A stretch of 64,000 bases of DNA. Source: Parapristionchus giblindavisi. Its lineage: Eukaryota > Nematoda > Chromadorea > Rhabditida > Diplogasteridae. The DNA lies in the NCBI GenBank assembly GCA_943737045.1, contig CALSFV010000001.1, positions 3,066,001-3,130,000 of the forward strand, in the 5' to 3' direction. The position numbers and the translations under genes were made by a program. This document shows, piece by piece, positions 25,401 through 36,565 of the stretch; within the stretch, counting starts at the first letter, position 1; the number at the start of each line of letters is the position of its first letter. The notes beneath the pieces were generated by a model that saw only the letters and a program-made list of their open reading frames with translations, had not been told where the DNA came from and ran no database searches.

Positions 25401-28400
25401 TTTTATATTTCAAAAAAGGATGGATAAAGTGTTGTAGCCATACATGGGCGCCAACATGGGGGTGCCCCGTGTAAAATGATGGCTTTTCGAAAATTTGTGG
25501 AATGACCCCTGTAAAAAATTACATTTAGGTGAAATTTTTGAAAAAAATAGTGAAAGCCCCCTGTAAAATTAACCATTTTTCGTTCGAATGCCCCCTGTAG
25601 AATCGAGCTCCAGGTACCCCGCCCATGTATGGTTGTAGCGTTGCTATCGTTCAAATGATTCATTGACATTTCAGGTTGAAAGATTTGTCTGGCGCTGATG
25701 AATCATCTCGAGCTTGGATTGATCAATTGAGAGCCATCATTAATACTGATGGATATCAACATGTATGTTTATTATCGATTGATTCTTATCTACTATTGAT
25801 TACATATTGTGATTGTCATTGTCATTATCACCATATGTGGGCGGCATTGTCACTAGTGGCAAGACCCACCCGATTTTAGCACCCGACCCACCAAAATTCA
25901 CTCAAAATGACAACGATTTAGCCAAAATTCATTCAAAAATGAATGTTTTGTGCCCCACCCACCCGAATTTCCAAGGGCAAAGCTTGCCCGCGTATAATTA
26001 TCACAATCAAAATCATAATCCTTTCGTTGAATTCTTTCAGCATACGTATTCATTTTTGTTGAAGGCGTATAAATATTGACATTATTATATTATTATTATC
26101 AGGCTCCTGCTATCGCTCCATCTGAAGCTCCCACGACGGCTCATTCTGATAGTGTTGCACAGCAACATCACGTGCAACATGAGCAGCAATCAGTAGTTGA
26201 TCATCAACAACAACAGGCTTATAATAATGAGAAGGAGGAGTGGGATAGGAGAAGTCGGTGAGTGCTAATATGATATCACTTATTGTTGTTCATCAGTATT
26301 TGAATTTGTAAATCCGACCTGGTGAATCGATGTTTCATTCGGTTTATTTATATATGATTTTTTTATGTATGACTTTGATGGTTGGAGTCATTTGAAGGTT
26401 CTGTATTGTATTATATTTCAGTAGCCAATCGATATCATCGGAGGCTGCTGCATGGCACAATCGAATGCAGGAACCATTGGAGATGGCTGCAGTGAGAGAA
26501 GAACCTAGAGAAGAGAAGAGATCACAGATGAATGATGATGTGAGTGAATTATTGATTGATAACACGCATATTGATATGGTTATTTTGTGAAACTACTTCG
26601 TTAACTTGTGATTCGAATTAGGGTTCCATTCGTGCATTTCGTCGTGCAGTCGACTCTTTCTATATAATTTTCAATTATCAGCGACATTTAGCGATCGTTA
26701 TTTTTAATGCTTTATTAGCATTTGTATATATATATAACAAAGAAAATGCCAAGACTCATTAAAAATAACTACCGCTAAATGAAAAAAGTAATGGTCGACA
26801 TAGAGTACGACACAGAGTCGACTGCGCGACTTGAACGCATAGGTTGAAAAGTATGTTACAAAGTACCAAGTCTGATCACATTTTGAGCAGAAATTTTTCA
26901 AAAATCGAAAAACTTGACCGCATTTTAAGGCAAAATTTCACAAAAATTGAAAAACCTTACCGCATTTTGAAAACTGATAACCTAGCTATTCGACGTTGGA
27001 CGACCTAATTCACGAATGCGGAACACTAATTCGAATGTTCAGACAGAATCATCCCAAATTGTTTGTGTGCTTGTTGTGATTATAGTGAAACATGAAAACA
27101 CACAGTACTGAATGAATGAATGATTGATCCCTCTTGTGACTTTCAGACTCCAACTCAATCAGCTTATGATGGGTACACATCTGGATCAACAACAGCAACA
27201 ACTACAGTAGATCATGGAGCATCTACAATAACAGCTGAAAGTACTCCGAGTAGAGAAAGGACGGCTAGTCTATCTGTATCTGGTGATGATTCACTACAAT
27301 TACATCAACACCATCAATATCAACCATCACCTAATCCTCTGGCTCCCGTTCCTCACTTAGCTCCAGCTCCAGCTCCTGTTCTTACCCCGACTCCAGCGCC
27401 AGTTCCCAAACCAACTCGAGCTCCGGTCCCCATGCCCTCCATGCCACCTCTACAAATGGTGCCGACCAGCAACGCGCCTTCAGCTTTGCCCACTATGCCT
27501 GAACAGCCATCGCCTAGGGCCGCACAGGTTTGCCAATTTATTTAATTTACTTTTTGTAACTCATTGAATAAATGTGACAACGAGTGATTAAAATGAATTT
27601 CGCGAATTAGGTAAAGGCGAGGGGAATCGAAGAGAGGAAAGGAGGGGCTCATTGTAGTTAGTCGCTTATGTGTTTAAAGATGAGGCCATAAGCGGGAAGA
27701 AAAATTAATTTTTGATCTTTTAATGTTCTATTCTTGCAGCAGCAGCAACAACAGCAGAATAATAAGTCGAGTGGAGGAGGTATCGGTGGATGGTTGAAGA
27801 CTAAGATAATCAAGGCTATTCCATCGAATAATGAGATGATATTGCCTGATGATTCACAGAAAACGGTACGGTACTTATTTATTTTACTCGATAGATATAT
27901 TGATTTATTGTTTTACTTGCAGATTTATTATGACGAGAAGTTGGGTAAATATGTGGGTGCTGGAGTAGAAGAGGAGGTGAGAGAATGGGATCGATTTATC
28001 GATTGTTTGATTGATTGAATCAATCAATAATGTGTATTGTTCTCATCAGGTGGCTCCACTACCACCACCAACAGCAATGTCATCGATGCCCAATATGAAT
28101 GGACTATCAGGACAATCTAATGGAGGAGGAGGAACAGATGGAGGACCACCCATGATGGGAACTGGATTGAAGGGTGCTAGAAATAGTGGAGGTATACTGT
28201 AGTCATTGGATGGAGGGTTACGGTAGGATGAGATATAGATAAGAGAATACGGTAGATTGATTGCTGTGATTGAGATTAATCGATAATGTGGTGGTTGATA
28301 TGTTGTTCTTTAGGTTCTCGCTACTTTAATCCATTGAACGATGCATCGAAGACAGGAGGAGGGCCATCATCATTAGCAGCGGCTCCACCAGTGAATATGC

Positions 28401-28687
28401 CAGCTCCGCCCACATTCCCTACTCAATTCTCATTCATTCCAACAATGCCTGGTGAGTTTGTGTTTCACACTCAAGCTATATTCATTGGAGTCTATAAGAA
28501 TTTTGATGAAAATCAGTATAATGGACAGGTTATTCTAATCATTTCTTTATAACATATGGAGGTGGTTGGAGTTATCGATTGATCCATGAATACAATTGTA
28601 GATGATGCAGTATCGGATTCACCTTTCTCTGAGACTACAGTAATGCCAACTGAGGGTGGAGAAGTACCCGTAGCAGCTGCTCAATGA
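10432..28687 (+). CDS. sec-16: Sec16, scaffold of ER exit sites
   Basis: Sec16 organises COPII coat assembly at ER exit sites and binds Sec23, Sec24 and Sec13. Start MSFYWQQAVPQNAGQS at 10432 (exon 1 to 10572). Many small Gln/Pro/Ser/His-rich exons follow (for example 10672-10740, 10868-11062, 12426-12560, 13049-13322). A Tyr/Gly/Arg-rich middle spans about 16840-18245. The central conserved domain starts near 23034 (QFRLPHAFATFGPGGRIVQ) and runs to about 25305. It includes LLLNQTAPHIVRAFIQRQME, DDIIDCLLVWQLLEVVVQQH, KVLGPDIARLL and AMSEGLFADALTLARRLAPG, matching the helical Sec13-binding ACE1 region. The conserved C-terminus is present too: GIGGWLKTKI...NEMILPDD (27770-27860) and IYYDEKLGKYVGAGVEEEV (27923-27980). 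Stop at 28687. Introns hold nested transposons and hairpins. Domain assignment is firm; the complete exon chain was not verified base by base. Confidence 0.9.
10781..10851. repeat. Perfect 33-bp intronic hairpin
   Basis: In a sec-16 intron, the 33 bases 10781-10813 (beginning AAAAATATGATTCGAG) are exactly complementary to 10819-10851, leaving a 5-base loop CATTA. Perfect pairing this long with so small a loop is unlike a typical microRNA precursor. It suits a recent palindromic insertion or a long-hairpin siRNA source. Confidence 0.85.
11834..11890. repeat. Intronic hairpin with internal loop
   Basis: ACAATCGAGAGGCG (11834-11847) pairs with CGCCTCTCGATTGT (11877-11890). After a small asymmetric internal loop, AGATGTAG pairs with CTACATCT around loop CCTT. 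The 57-base hairpin lies in a sec-16 intron, followed by an unusually GC-rich patch and a TATATAAAAG sequence near 11940-11950. Whether it is transcribed independently is unknown. Confidence 0.65.
13988..14017. repeat. Tandem GATCTTT microrepeat
   Basis: About four units of the 7-base repeat GATCTTT at the start of a sec-16 intron. The same unit recurs in introns across the window in both orientations, for example near 30428-30441, 30720-30780, 58290, 58435, 59390-59450, 59690-59720, 62508-62530 and 63610-63660. Confidence 0.85.
17565..17584. repeat. Tandem ATTG microrepeat
   Basis: Five units of ATTG within a sec-16 intron. Equivalent runs occur near 18073-18091, 44807-44838 and many other intron positions. 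The complement AATC runs prevail in minus-strand genes. Confidence 0.85.
18973..19309. repeat. Nested palindrome inside the sec-16 element
   Basis: Imperfect inverted repeat centred near 19139. The left arm carries CTAAGTCCTTATATAGA and the right arm ends TCTATATAAGGACTTAG. The centre reads GGTATTGCCGCTGG and its complement, the same ATTGCCGCTG sequence found just inside the outer ends. Two terminal segments of the outer family may have been joined head to head. Confidence 0.75.
20126..21798. repeat. Nested foldback with arms of about 690 bases, each a diverged tandem duplication
   Basis: The left arm (20126 to about 20819) begins GGTATCGATGAAAAATG. The right arm (about 21108-21798) ends with the complement CATCGATACC. 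The spacer of about 290 bases is unrelated to the arms. Within each arm a block of about 240 bases occurs twice in direct orientation (near 20268-20515 and 20588-20820), recognisable by CCTAAAAAGTTTATTTCGA, GAAACTATTGCT and TTCTCACTATTTTCCCATGG. There are therefore four related copies. Open frames of 60-80 codons in the arms are mirror copies of each other, with no recognisable product. Confidence 0.8.
22098..22136. repeat. Small hairpin
   Basis: CAGAATGATC (22098-22107) pairs with GATCATTCTG (22127-22136), with T-rich and A-rich partners extending the stem. It lies in the sec-16 intron about 50 bases upstream of the next exon. Confidence 0.55.
25439..25631. mobile_element. 193-bp MITE, CATACATGGGC ends, 8-bp target duplication
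   Basis: Ends CATACATGGGC (25439-25449) and GCCCATGTATG (25621-25631) are perfect inverted repeats, flanked by the direct repeat GTTGTAGC (25431-25438 and 25632-25639). The interior repeats CCCCCTGTA(A/G)AAT-like motifs. It lies in a sec-16 intron. The ends differ by one base from the 18581-22021 element, so it is a short non-autonomous relative. Confidence 0.9.
25832..25996. mobile_element. 165-bp MITE, CATATGTGGGC end, 8-bp target duplication
   Basis: The left end CATATGTGGGC matches a diverged right end (GCCCGCGTATA). It is flanked by the direct repeat ATTATCAC (25824-25831 and 25997-26004). The interior shares ACTCAAAATGAC (as complement) with the right end of the large element near 21917-21930. 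It is the same family in the next sec-16 intron, less than 200 bases from the previous copy. Confidence 0.85.
26619..27028. mobile_element. 410-bp element, TAGGGTTCC ends, 8-bp target duplication
   Basis: TAGGGTTCC (26619-26627) and GGAACACTA (27020-27028) match at eight of nine terminal positions. Both sides carry the palindromic direct repeat ATTCGAAT (26611-26618 and 27029-27036). Subterminal inverted segments (CAGTCGACTC / GAGTCGACTG) lie further in. The TAGGG start fits the YARNG rule of hAT ends. It is a different family from the CATAC elements, again in a sec-16 intron. Confidence 0.8.
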
Positions 28688-29791
28688 TGATGATCATCTA
28701 CAGTACTAGTAGTAGTAGTTGTTGTTCATTACCATCTTTCTCTTGTTGACTCTTCAGTCATCCACTCTTTCTTCTTCATTCTTTCACACTTTTTGTGTAG
28801 GCTGTTCAATTCTTCTACACGTTATCTTCTTCCTCCTCTCTTTCGGTCCATGTTCATTGGTAGACTTACGGTATCCGAGTCCGTTTTATATCTTCAGACA
28901 AATCAATATATACAGATAGATTCAGATTCATATATTATCCCTTTCCCCATCCCACAGTGTTTCGAGAGCGGTCATTGTGTGACAGAGAAAAATAGAGCGA
29001 AAAAGAGAAAATATCTAAATGTGAGAGACGGTTAATGTACCATGCAAGGTGTACCATGCCTTAATTTTTTGGCCTTTTGCCATGTTTTCAATGACCGTCC
29101 TCCCTGTGTTGGATAAACGCTGTGTATTCTATCAGATTGGTCCTTTTGCATCTTTTATGTGTGTTGGCATCATGAGTCTTATCATAGTTTCATTCAAATA
29201 CTTCATTCTTTCCTTTCCATTCTCTTGTTGTGATCAAACTATTCTAGTTATAGTAGACGGTGGATTTAATCTTTCCTCTTCCTTCCTGGTTTCATCATTT
29301 CAATTTATCATTATAGGTTTCCAATCCCCCCCCCCCCCCCCGCCCTCCCATCCTTCTTCCCTTTCATATTTTGTGCTCAATGGAGCCATTGTCTTGTGTC
29401 CATTATTACATAGTATATATTATATACAGTACTTTTTGTTTCTTATTTTATTGATTGCCAATTGGGGGAATAGTAGCAAAACTAAAGCGGATATACATAT
29501 ATTGTGTTTGTGTGTGACATATATATATATTTTCAGAATGTATATTATATTATATACACTATGAATTCGTTAAGTTATTTCGTAATACCTTCTTCATCTT
29601 TTTTTCCATTGTCTTGATGAATATGTATGTTATATGAGAGATAAAGTATGAGTATATATCCATAATTATTGATTGTTCGAGAACTAACACTGAACAAATG
29701 GTCAAGTGAACCAGTATTTGATATATCTACGAGAATCAATCAATATTGTGAGTTAGATAGTTAGTATACGGTAGTTTTCGTTGTAGGAGGA
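28688..29791. other. sec-16 3' flank
   Basis: Pyrimidine-rich on the plus strand, with a 16-base C run at 29326-29341 and TATATA stretches near 29400-29560. An open frame at 29049-29564 is hydrophobic only because of this T-richness, and I do not accept it as a gene. It probably contains the sec-16 3' UTR and the leader of the next gene. Confidence 0.5.
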
Positions 29792-31042
29792 ATGCGTGTG
29801 ATAACATCAATGTTCATATGGAATGTTCATCCATCAATGGATGAGACTATTCTCACGAGAGTCATTGCTCCCCATGTTAAGACACTCAATCGATTCGAAT
29901 TTCATGAAACCAACAATGATCAAGTTGGTTTAGTCATTGTTATTTACTTATGAAATTACTATGTATTTTATTGCTCAGTCGGATAATTGTGGTGGTACGT
30001 ATAGTTATGAAATAGTGTTGATTTGTGATTAAAGCAAGACGTAGTATGTATATTGTGTTATTGATTATCGATTGAAATCCTTTATTTAGATGAGAGTTGC
30101 GACTCTTCGTGTCTCATCTCGATATCCTTCCGTTGCTCTTGAGAATATCATGGGAACCTTCCCTATCAATGGAGTCAAACTGAGAGTTTCTGTCGAGTAA
30201 GTAAATGTACTGTATCATTTATGGTGTATTCCGGTCCCACGATTACGGTGGTGATATGATTACTAACATCATTTGTGTGTATGTTGTGCTTTGACTACGG
30301 TAGCTTTGGTCAGCTTCATAATTTGCATGTGCGTGTCTTTTCAGTAGCACAGCGTTCGTTATCTATGTCACTGACTGTCCGTCTGATGTCCTTGAAGTCT
30401 GTATTTTGTGCACTTTATCCCTATCTTTGATCTTTGATCTTTGCTTACCGTTTATCCGTTTATCCTGCGTTGCAAGAACTGGCATGATATGTTTATTTGC
30501 AGCCAATTCGCAAGAAACTGAAGGGTTGTGTGATTACTGTAGATGCAAACACTCTTCGTGTTCGATTTCAATTCGAGAACTACGATCGTCACGTTAGTGG
30601 AATCGTAAGTATTGATTTATTTCGATCTTTGGAATAATCAATATTTTGATTTATACAGAATGTACTCGAAGAAGAACGAAAGAAAAATCCACTTATGAGA
30701 ATCTATTACATTTGTCTTGAGAAGCTAGTGAGTCGTTGATCTTTGATCTCTAAATAATTGATGATCTTTGATCTTTGATCTCTCCGTTCAGCCTTCATCT
30801 CTGCCTTCTCTTCTTACAATGAACATTCCTCCTCCACCTCATATAATCAAGTCAATAGAACAAGCCAAGTCCCGTCTCATTCCCTACGAGTCCATGTCCA
30901 CTGAAAATATCAATCGATGGGTACTCAGGTTAGTAATCGATAATCTGGTCTACCGTACTCGATGTACCGTAAACTGACAGTTATTGATTGCAGGGAATCG
31001 GCCGAGTTCTATGGAGCAATGACGACTATGCATTTTGATTAA
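29792..31042 (+). CDS. RRM-like small protein
   Basis: Exon 1 starts MRVITSMFIWNVHPSMDET just after a TTGTAG acceptor-like site. The next exon (MRVATLRVSSRYPSVALENI, then INGVKLRVSV) completes a beta-alpha-beta-beta-alpha-beta order. The strand MFIWNV sits where RNP2 falls in RNA-recognition motifs, so I read the first 80 residues as a divergent RRM. The canonical aromatic RNP1 residues are not clear, so RNA binding is uncertain. Further exons give STAFVIYVTDCPSDVLE, RKKLKGCVITVDANTLRVRF, LEEERKKNPLMRIYYICLEK and a C-terminus ending AEFYGAMTTMHFD at 31042. Phases agree throughout. It is 274 bases upstream of mdt-27 on the same strand, and co-transcription is possible. Confidence 0.65.
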
Positions 31043-31315
31043 CCCACTATCTAACTCTACTATATTTATTCATTGTTGTATATTTGTTTTCGTTTTGAGT
31101 CATTCAATGTCAATTCAAATTTCATTAAATTAAATTATGTATTATTATTGTTCACACCGGTTTCATCACTCTTATACGAGTTTCTGAATAAATATTTTAG
31201 TTCCAAATTGATTGTTGTGTTGAATAACTCGAGGATTGATCAGTTATCAAACTGCTTATTCTGTATCTTCACAAATAATCGATATCTATCATAGCACTAT
31301 AATATTATTGATTAG

Positions 31316-33345
31316 ATGGCTCAACGGCCGATGCAACAGAGTCAACAAACGACCGATTCGAGGACAAACGATTGTTAGTTGTTATCATGTTGATCTTTGA
31401 TCTCTTGTGATTCTGATCTTTGATCTCTCCGTTCAGGTCTGATACTCGTTCGTGCTCTTCGTTCTCGTGCCTACAAACTACATAAGAGTATCTTCACGGC
31501 ATTGGAAGAACGAGAGACTCCACATGAGATTATGAGTAAGGCGCAGCCTCTGTGTAGGAAACTCAATAATACCTACGAGTAAGTTGTTACTGTGACATAG
31601 AAAATTACCCAATTGAACTACCATAATCCAAGTATTGATTGTTTCAGTGAAATTGAAGCTAATTCATACAACCTGCCAGATAAAATCAACTCTGACAAGG
31701 AAAAGTTTGAACGGTTGAAGCTACTCTATCAAGTAAGATTATTGATTAATCGCTTATCTTTATTGATTGAACCCTAGAACTTATTGATTGATTTGTTTAA
31801 GGAGGAAAAGATGGACGCGGGCCATGCTGATTTGATCAATGATCTCACTGATGCATGTAATTACAACGAAGCTAATTTCGTGAGTTGATTATTGATTGAT
31901 TTTTCGATTAATTATTATTCTACAAGAAGAGACCATACAAAGAAATATTTATTGCAATGATTAACCTTTTCGTTTAGCAAATCAACTACTTTCTCTCCTC
32001 GTTCATCATGCATACTAGGAGGAAAAACTATCCGGTATGACATTAACTTTAAAAGTTCAAAGTTCAAAGTTCAAAGATCAATATTCTCTCCAGATGATTC
32101 CTCACGCTGTTTCCTACTCCAAATTCACAGTTGCCAACAATCCACACACCATCTTTGAGCAATGTCTCATTGCCGTACAGAAGGTATACGGTAGATGAAG
32201 GAAAGTTCAAAGATCAAAGATCAATTCAGGAGTTTATTGCAAAGAAGATGGCATTGTACGTGAATATCGTTGAGAAGACGAGTTCATCGTGCATATTTGA
32301 GGTATTTTTTGGATCATTATTTTTAAAAGTGATATCTTGAACTTCTGCGCAACGATTAATACTATGATAGTGCTGTCAATAATTATGAAAATGTTCATTT
32401 TATAATTGAATCAATCAATAACCCCTTTATCAAGAATCGATAAATTATTATTATTATTATTATTATCAGCTTCGATCGGGTAATTTCGTGGAACGACGTG
32501 ATACACGGGCACGATCGCATGAGTTTGTATGCCTTCAGAAGGCTATCGTCGTCGAGAATGGAGGATCCATCGATCAGTACGATATTATAAATTAAAATTA
32601 ATATTTAATTTAGTGTTAATCTATTATTTTTACCACTAATTTATCACGGAATATGTGACAGACAGCACATAAAAACGAAAAGTATATAAGGAAAGGAATA
32701 TAGTCTTGATTGTAATGGAAAGCAAATCTTTGTAACAATTATTCATATGGGGATGATTTATTGTAAAACTAATTGCATCAGGTACAATATATGTACAGTC
32801 TATGTTTTGACCATGCCTTCTTATGTGCAAATAATGAGTATTGATGATAAATAATGGGAGTTGTTTTCAAATGTCAAAGATCAAAGATCAATTATCTATC
32901 ATCTGCAGATGTTCATTCTACGCTCCACACGAAGAGTTGGCGTATCAAGATGATTTTGGCGAGCGACGAGTAAGTAATCGATTGATCTACCATATTCTTA
33001 TCATCGATCAATTGACGTATCTACCGTAACCCTCACTAGGTCGATCTGCGTACTCCTTCCCGCTACGAGGTCTATCGTCGATTGTCGATTAACGCTAACA
33101 TCCACTTATTGACCAATTCTATCGTGTCCGATCCTCGATCGATGTCGCAGATTCTCATCTGGATTGCAAAGGTATACGGTAGTCTCTGATATATAATCAA
33201 CTAATCAATAATATCTTTGAAGGTATACCAAGTGATCTCTCAACCGTGTAAGATATGTAATAAGGTCCTGAAAGACTTTATGCCTCCGACGGCCTTTAAT
33301 GATCCTCGAATGGCTAAGACTTTCCATCACGAAAGTTGTAGATAA
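31316..33345 (+). CDS. mdt-27: Mediator complex subunit 27
   Basis: Mediator tail subunit linking activators to RNA polymerase II. The start MAQQRPMQQSQQTTDSRTND directly follows a GATTAG acceptor. The N-terminal half is helical (LVRALRSRAYKLHKSIFTAL; PLCRKLNNTYDEIEANSYNL). The C-terminal region carries the family signature: YQVISQPCKICNKVLKDFMP then TFHHESCR-stop, with Cys-x2-Cys and a C-terminal His/Cys, matching the MED27 end 'VYKVISQPCKICNK.L...FHE.CR'. The middle exons (SYSKFTVANNPHTIFEQCLI; RSMSQILIWIAKV) also fit. It is complete, with about ten exons. Confidence 0.93.
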
Positions 33346-34253
33346 GGATTACTGTAGATGTTAAACCTTTTATCGATTGATTGCATCATTGTCATTGTTT
33401 TGTATACTTATAGTTTATACCTTTCTGTGATCTATTCTTATTCCTCTCTGCCCCTATCAACATGTGTTCAATTCGTCTCAGAGTATACGAAACGAACTAT
33501 GATCCTATCGATTATTATCATAGATATATCTTGAAGAGTTTATTGATTTATGCCTTGATTTGTAGTTATTTATATCTCATTTTGAATGATCTATTTATAT
33601 GTAAAGTATTATTTATGTTTTGCAAGATGATTGTTCCCCTGTACAGTCTGTACACCTCTTCTCCAGTCTTTTGTATTCATTTCTTATCTAATCTATCTAC
33701 TATTTATATTCGTCCCATTCATTCTATTCTCAGTTGAACTGCCCATTCTGTGATTATTATCACTATATATTTAATTAAACTAATAATACAGTCGTATTTT
33801 AAACTGTCATTTCATAAATGTCTCCTGAATCTACTTTCCATTTTCTTTTCTATTCGATTCATTCTTATTTATGTGTTAACGTATTCATATTTCTAAATCT
33901 AGACGATCTCTATTTGTAAACGTGCACTCATTTAGGTATCGATTGCTATCTTATATCCCCTTTTGTGTCTTTATACTGTAGTTCTTCTTCTTATATTAAA
34001 TGAACAATGTTTCACACAGCCACAAATCAGATCCAAACGACAACAAATGTGCGTGTCAGTAGTAGTGGTCTCTACATCTATCAATCTATCTATCTGTCTA
34101 TCTAATCTCTCTCATTCTCTTACACTTCTCAACGCATGGCGAATATTGCACGTATCGAGTGAATGAGTGCAGATGATTTGATTTAGTCTCAACTTCCACT
34201 CTGTTCAAACTCGATAGGTTTGCCAATTCCATGACGTCCACGCCATAGGATCG
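33346..34253. other. Intergenic gap, mdt-27 to P450
   Basis: T-rich sequence with CTATCTATC runs near 34080-34100 and no convincing coding exon or RNA gene. It should contain the mdt-27 3' UTR and the P450 promoter. Confidence 0.5.
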
Positions 34254-36418
34254 ATGATTATTATTGTATTATTGATTATTTCTCCTATTATATGGTTCAT
34301 CTACGCTTCTATTACAAGGTTTGTATCGTGAAAACGCTTCGAAATTTAAAAAAAAATAACTGTTTCAGACACTATGATCTAATCAATAATCTTAAACGAA
34401 ACGGATTCAATGTAGTTCCATGTCTACCTCTAATAGGAAACAATATAGTTTTATCATCTCCTTTTTCTTATCAACTATTCGGTGAACTATCTCAAACATA
34501 CGGGAAAACATATGGTAAGTTCACTCAGTTGATCTTTTGATCTCTGATCAATCGTTTATCAGCTCTTCTACGCGGTTCCGTTCCTACCGTAATCACGAGT
34601 GATCCTACAGTAATCCGAGAGATCTGTATCACCAATTTTGGCTCATTTCATTCACACGCTGTAATGTCTTGCTCACAGTTACCGTATCCAACTCTTACCG
34701 TAATCTCAGTTGGATCCATTGGATTCGGATATCTACGATCGTCGTAATGTCCATCTGTTCCATGCGAGAGGATCAAAATGGAAAAGATTGAGGACCGTAA
34801 TGTCTAGTGCCTTTTCTCTTCATGCAATGAGAACGGTTGGTTTTTGGATTTGATAAATATATAGGATAATTAACCTTTGATATTTAAAGTATTCAATCGA
34901 TGTAATTTTTCTTTTTTTTTAATTGATTTTATTGGATTATCGATTTTGTTATTCATAATTGCAGTGGTTCCCCAAAATGGTTCATCGAACAGAAATCTTC
35001 ATCGATAATCTTCCTACAGGAGTGATTGTTCCTCTTCACAGGTGAGTAGATCATTGGATCAATCGATAATTGAAAGTTCTCTAGTATTTTACAGAAGCAT
35101 ACATCATCAGTGATTGCAAGTTGTTCATTTGATGGTTGTGATGAGACTGAATGGGATGGAGTTGTACAATTTTTTGGATCCGAAGCTAGTCTCACCATTT
35201 CTGTCATTGCAAGTAATCAATAATCCAGAGTATTGATTAGCGTTTGTTAGTTTAAGATGCCCTACCGTATCTGGCACCGATGGTACGATCAATCGATCGA
35301 TGGAGAAGTAGAGCAGATCATCCACTAGCTATATTTACTAAGTTCATCGCGAAGAAAGCACAGTTAAGAGAGAGGGATGAGGTTAGATCTATCTTTAAGT
35401 AGATTGGTCTTTGATCTTTCTAGGCTCCTACCGACTTTCTCCAGTATCTGAAGAGAGTTGAAGTCGATGAAGTGGACAATATGGATGAGGGAAGAGAATC
35501 ATTCTTTGATCCTTCAACGACGAAGATGAGCAAACAGATTACGGTAGATGTGAGTGATTATTGATTCAATGAGACATATTATTGATTGACTCGTAGGAGC
35601 TCCCTGCTCAACTTCGTTTCGTATCGATTGCTGGTTTTGACACCACAGCGAACACACTAACATTTTTGATTCTTCTGCTCGCTGAACACCCACATATTCA
35701 GGTACGGTAATAATCAATCGATCAATTTACCGTAATCTATCGTTCCATTCAGGACCATCTCCGATCGCTTGTTGCTCACATTCCATCAGAAATCGATAGT
35801 GTCTCCGATCTACCATACCTTCAAGCATGCATCTCTGAGACACTCCGATTGTATCCACACGCATCAACGTAAGTTTTAATTATCGATTAGATCAATTTAT
35901 TGATTAGTTGAATGATTGTTCAGTTTGCACACTCGGGAGTGTACATCTCCATTGACTCTTTCATCAGGACTCCATTTTGAGAGAGGAACACAGATACTTG
36001 TCGATACATGGAGTCTCCATAGAGATCCATCAATCTGGGGAGATGATGTCATGGAGTTCAAGCCACAGAGGTATTATGCTACTTCATCTTTCGAATTTTT
36101 GAGTTCTATAAATATCGTATTCCTAATGTATGTCCATGTTCAGATTCCTCGATTCTCCTTCACTCTTTTCTATTCCCTTTGGTGTCGGTCCACGACAATG
36201 TATTGGCATGCGATTTGCCCTTCTCGAGATCAAACTCGCCATTATTCAATTACTCCAGAGATACCGTATCCAACGGGTACCCGAGAGTACGGTACGTATT
36301 TGTCTCTAGTTATCGTAAACAGACTAATTATATTAAGATGCGATTGACTGTTCGCGATTCGAATACAATTTGGCCCAGTGGAATTCTAGTTCAATTTGAA
36401 CCCTTATCTATTGATTGA
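34254..36418 (+). CDS. Cytochrome P450, CYP3-clan type, apparently intact
   Basis: Microsomal haem monooxygenase. Exon 1 is an N-terminal membrane anchor ([20 protein letters not shown]). Conserved parts follow in order: the proline-rich hinge [22 protein letters not shown] (helix C), [13 protein letters not shown], the I-helix oxygen-binding AGFDTTANT near 35633, ETLRLYP (ExxR) near 35840-35860, the PERF-region equivalent MEFKPQRF, and the haem loop [10 protein letters not shown] with the ligand Cys near 36205. Every key motif is kept and phases agree if the seventh exon starts after TTCTCTAG (near 35085). The internal order resembles nematode CYP13/CYP25 enzymes; the subfamily is uncertain. 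Substrate unknown. It converges on urm-1 with 147 bases between stops. Confidence 0.92.
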
Positions 36419-36565
36419 TTTATTAGTTAATGATAATCTTACGTGTGCACTAATTATATCGAATAAACCATTCCCATTTCATTCAAATTAGTCATAATTA
36501 TCGTATATAATTTGCAACAAGTAACAAAACATGCAACAATATATGAAAATGGACATGATAATTCA

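Noticed and set aside
29049..29564. A 171-codon open frame downstream of sec-16
   Set aside because: Composition follows a T- and C-rich stretch (including a 16-base C run), the product is uniformly hydrophobic, and there is no family similarity or splice context.
33462..33737. A 91-codon frame between mdt-27 and the P450
   Set aside because: AT-rich, Ile/Tyr/Leu-rich translation typical of intergenic DNA; no splice signals in frame and no similarity.
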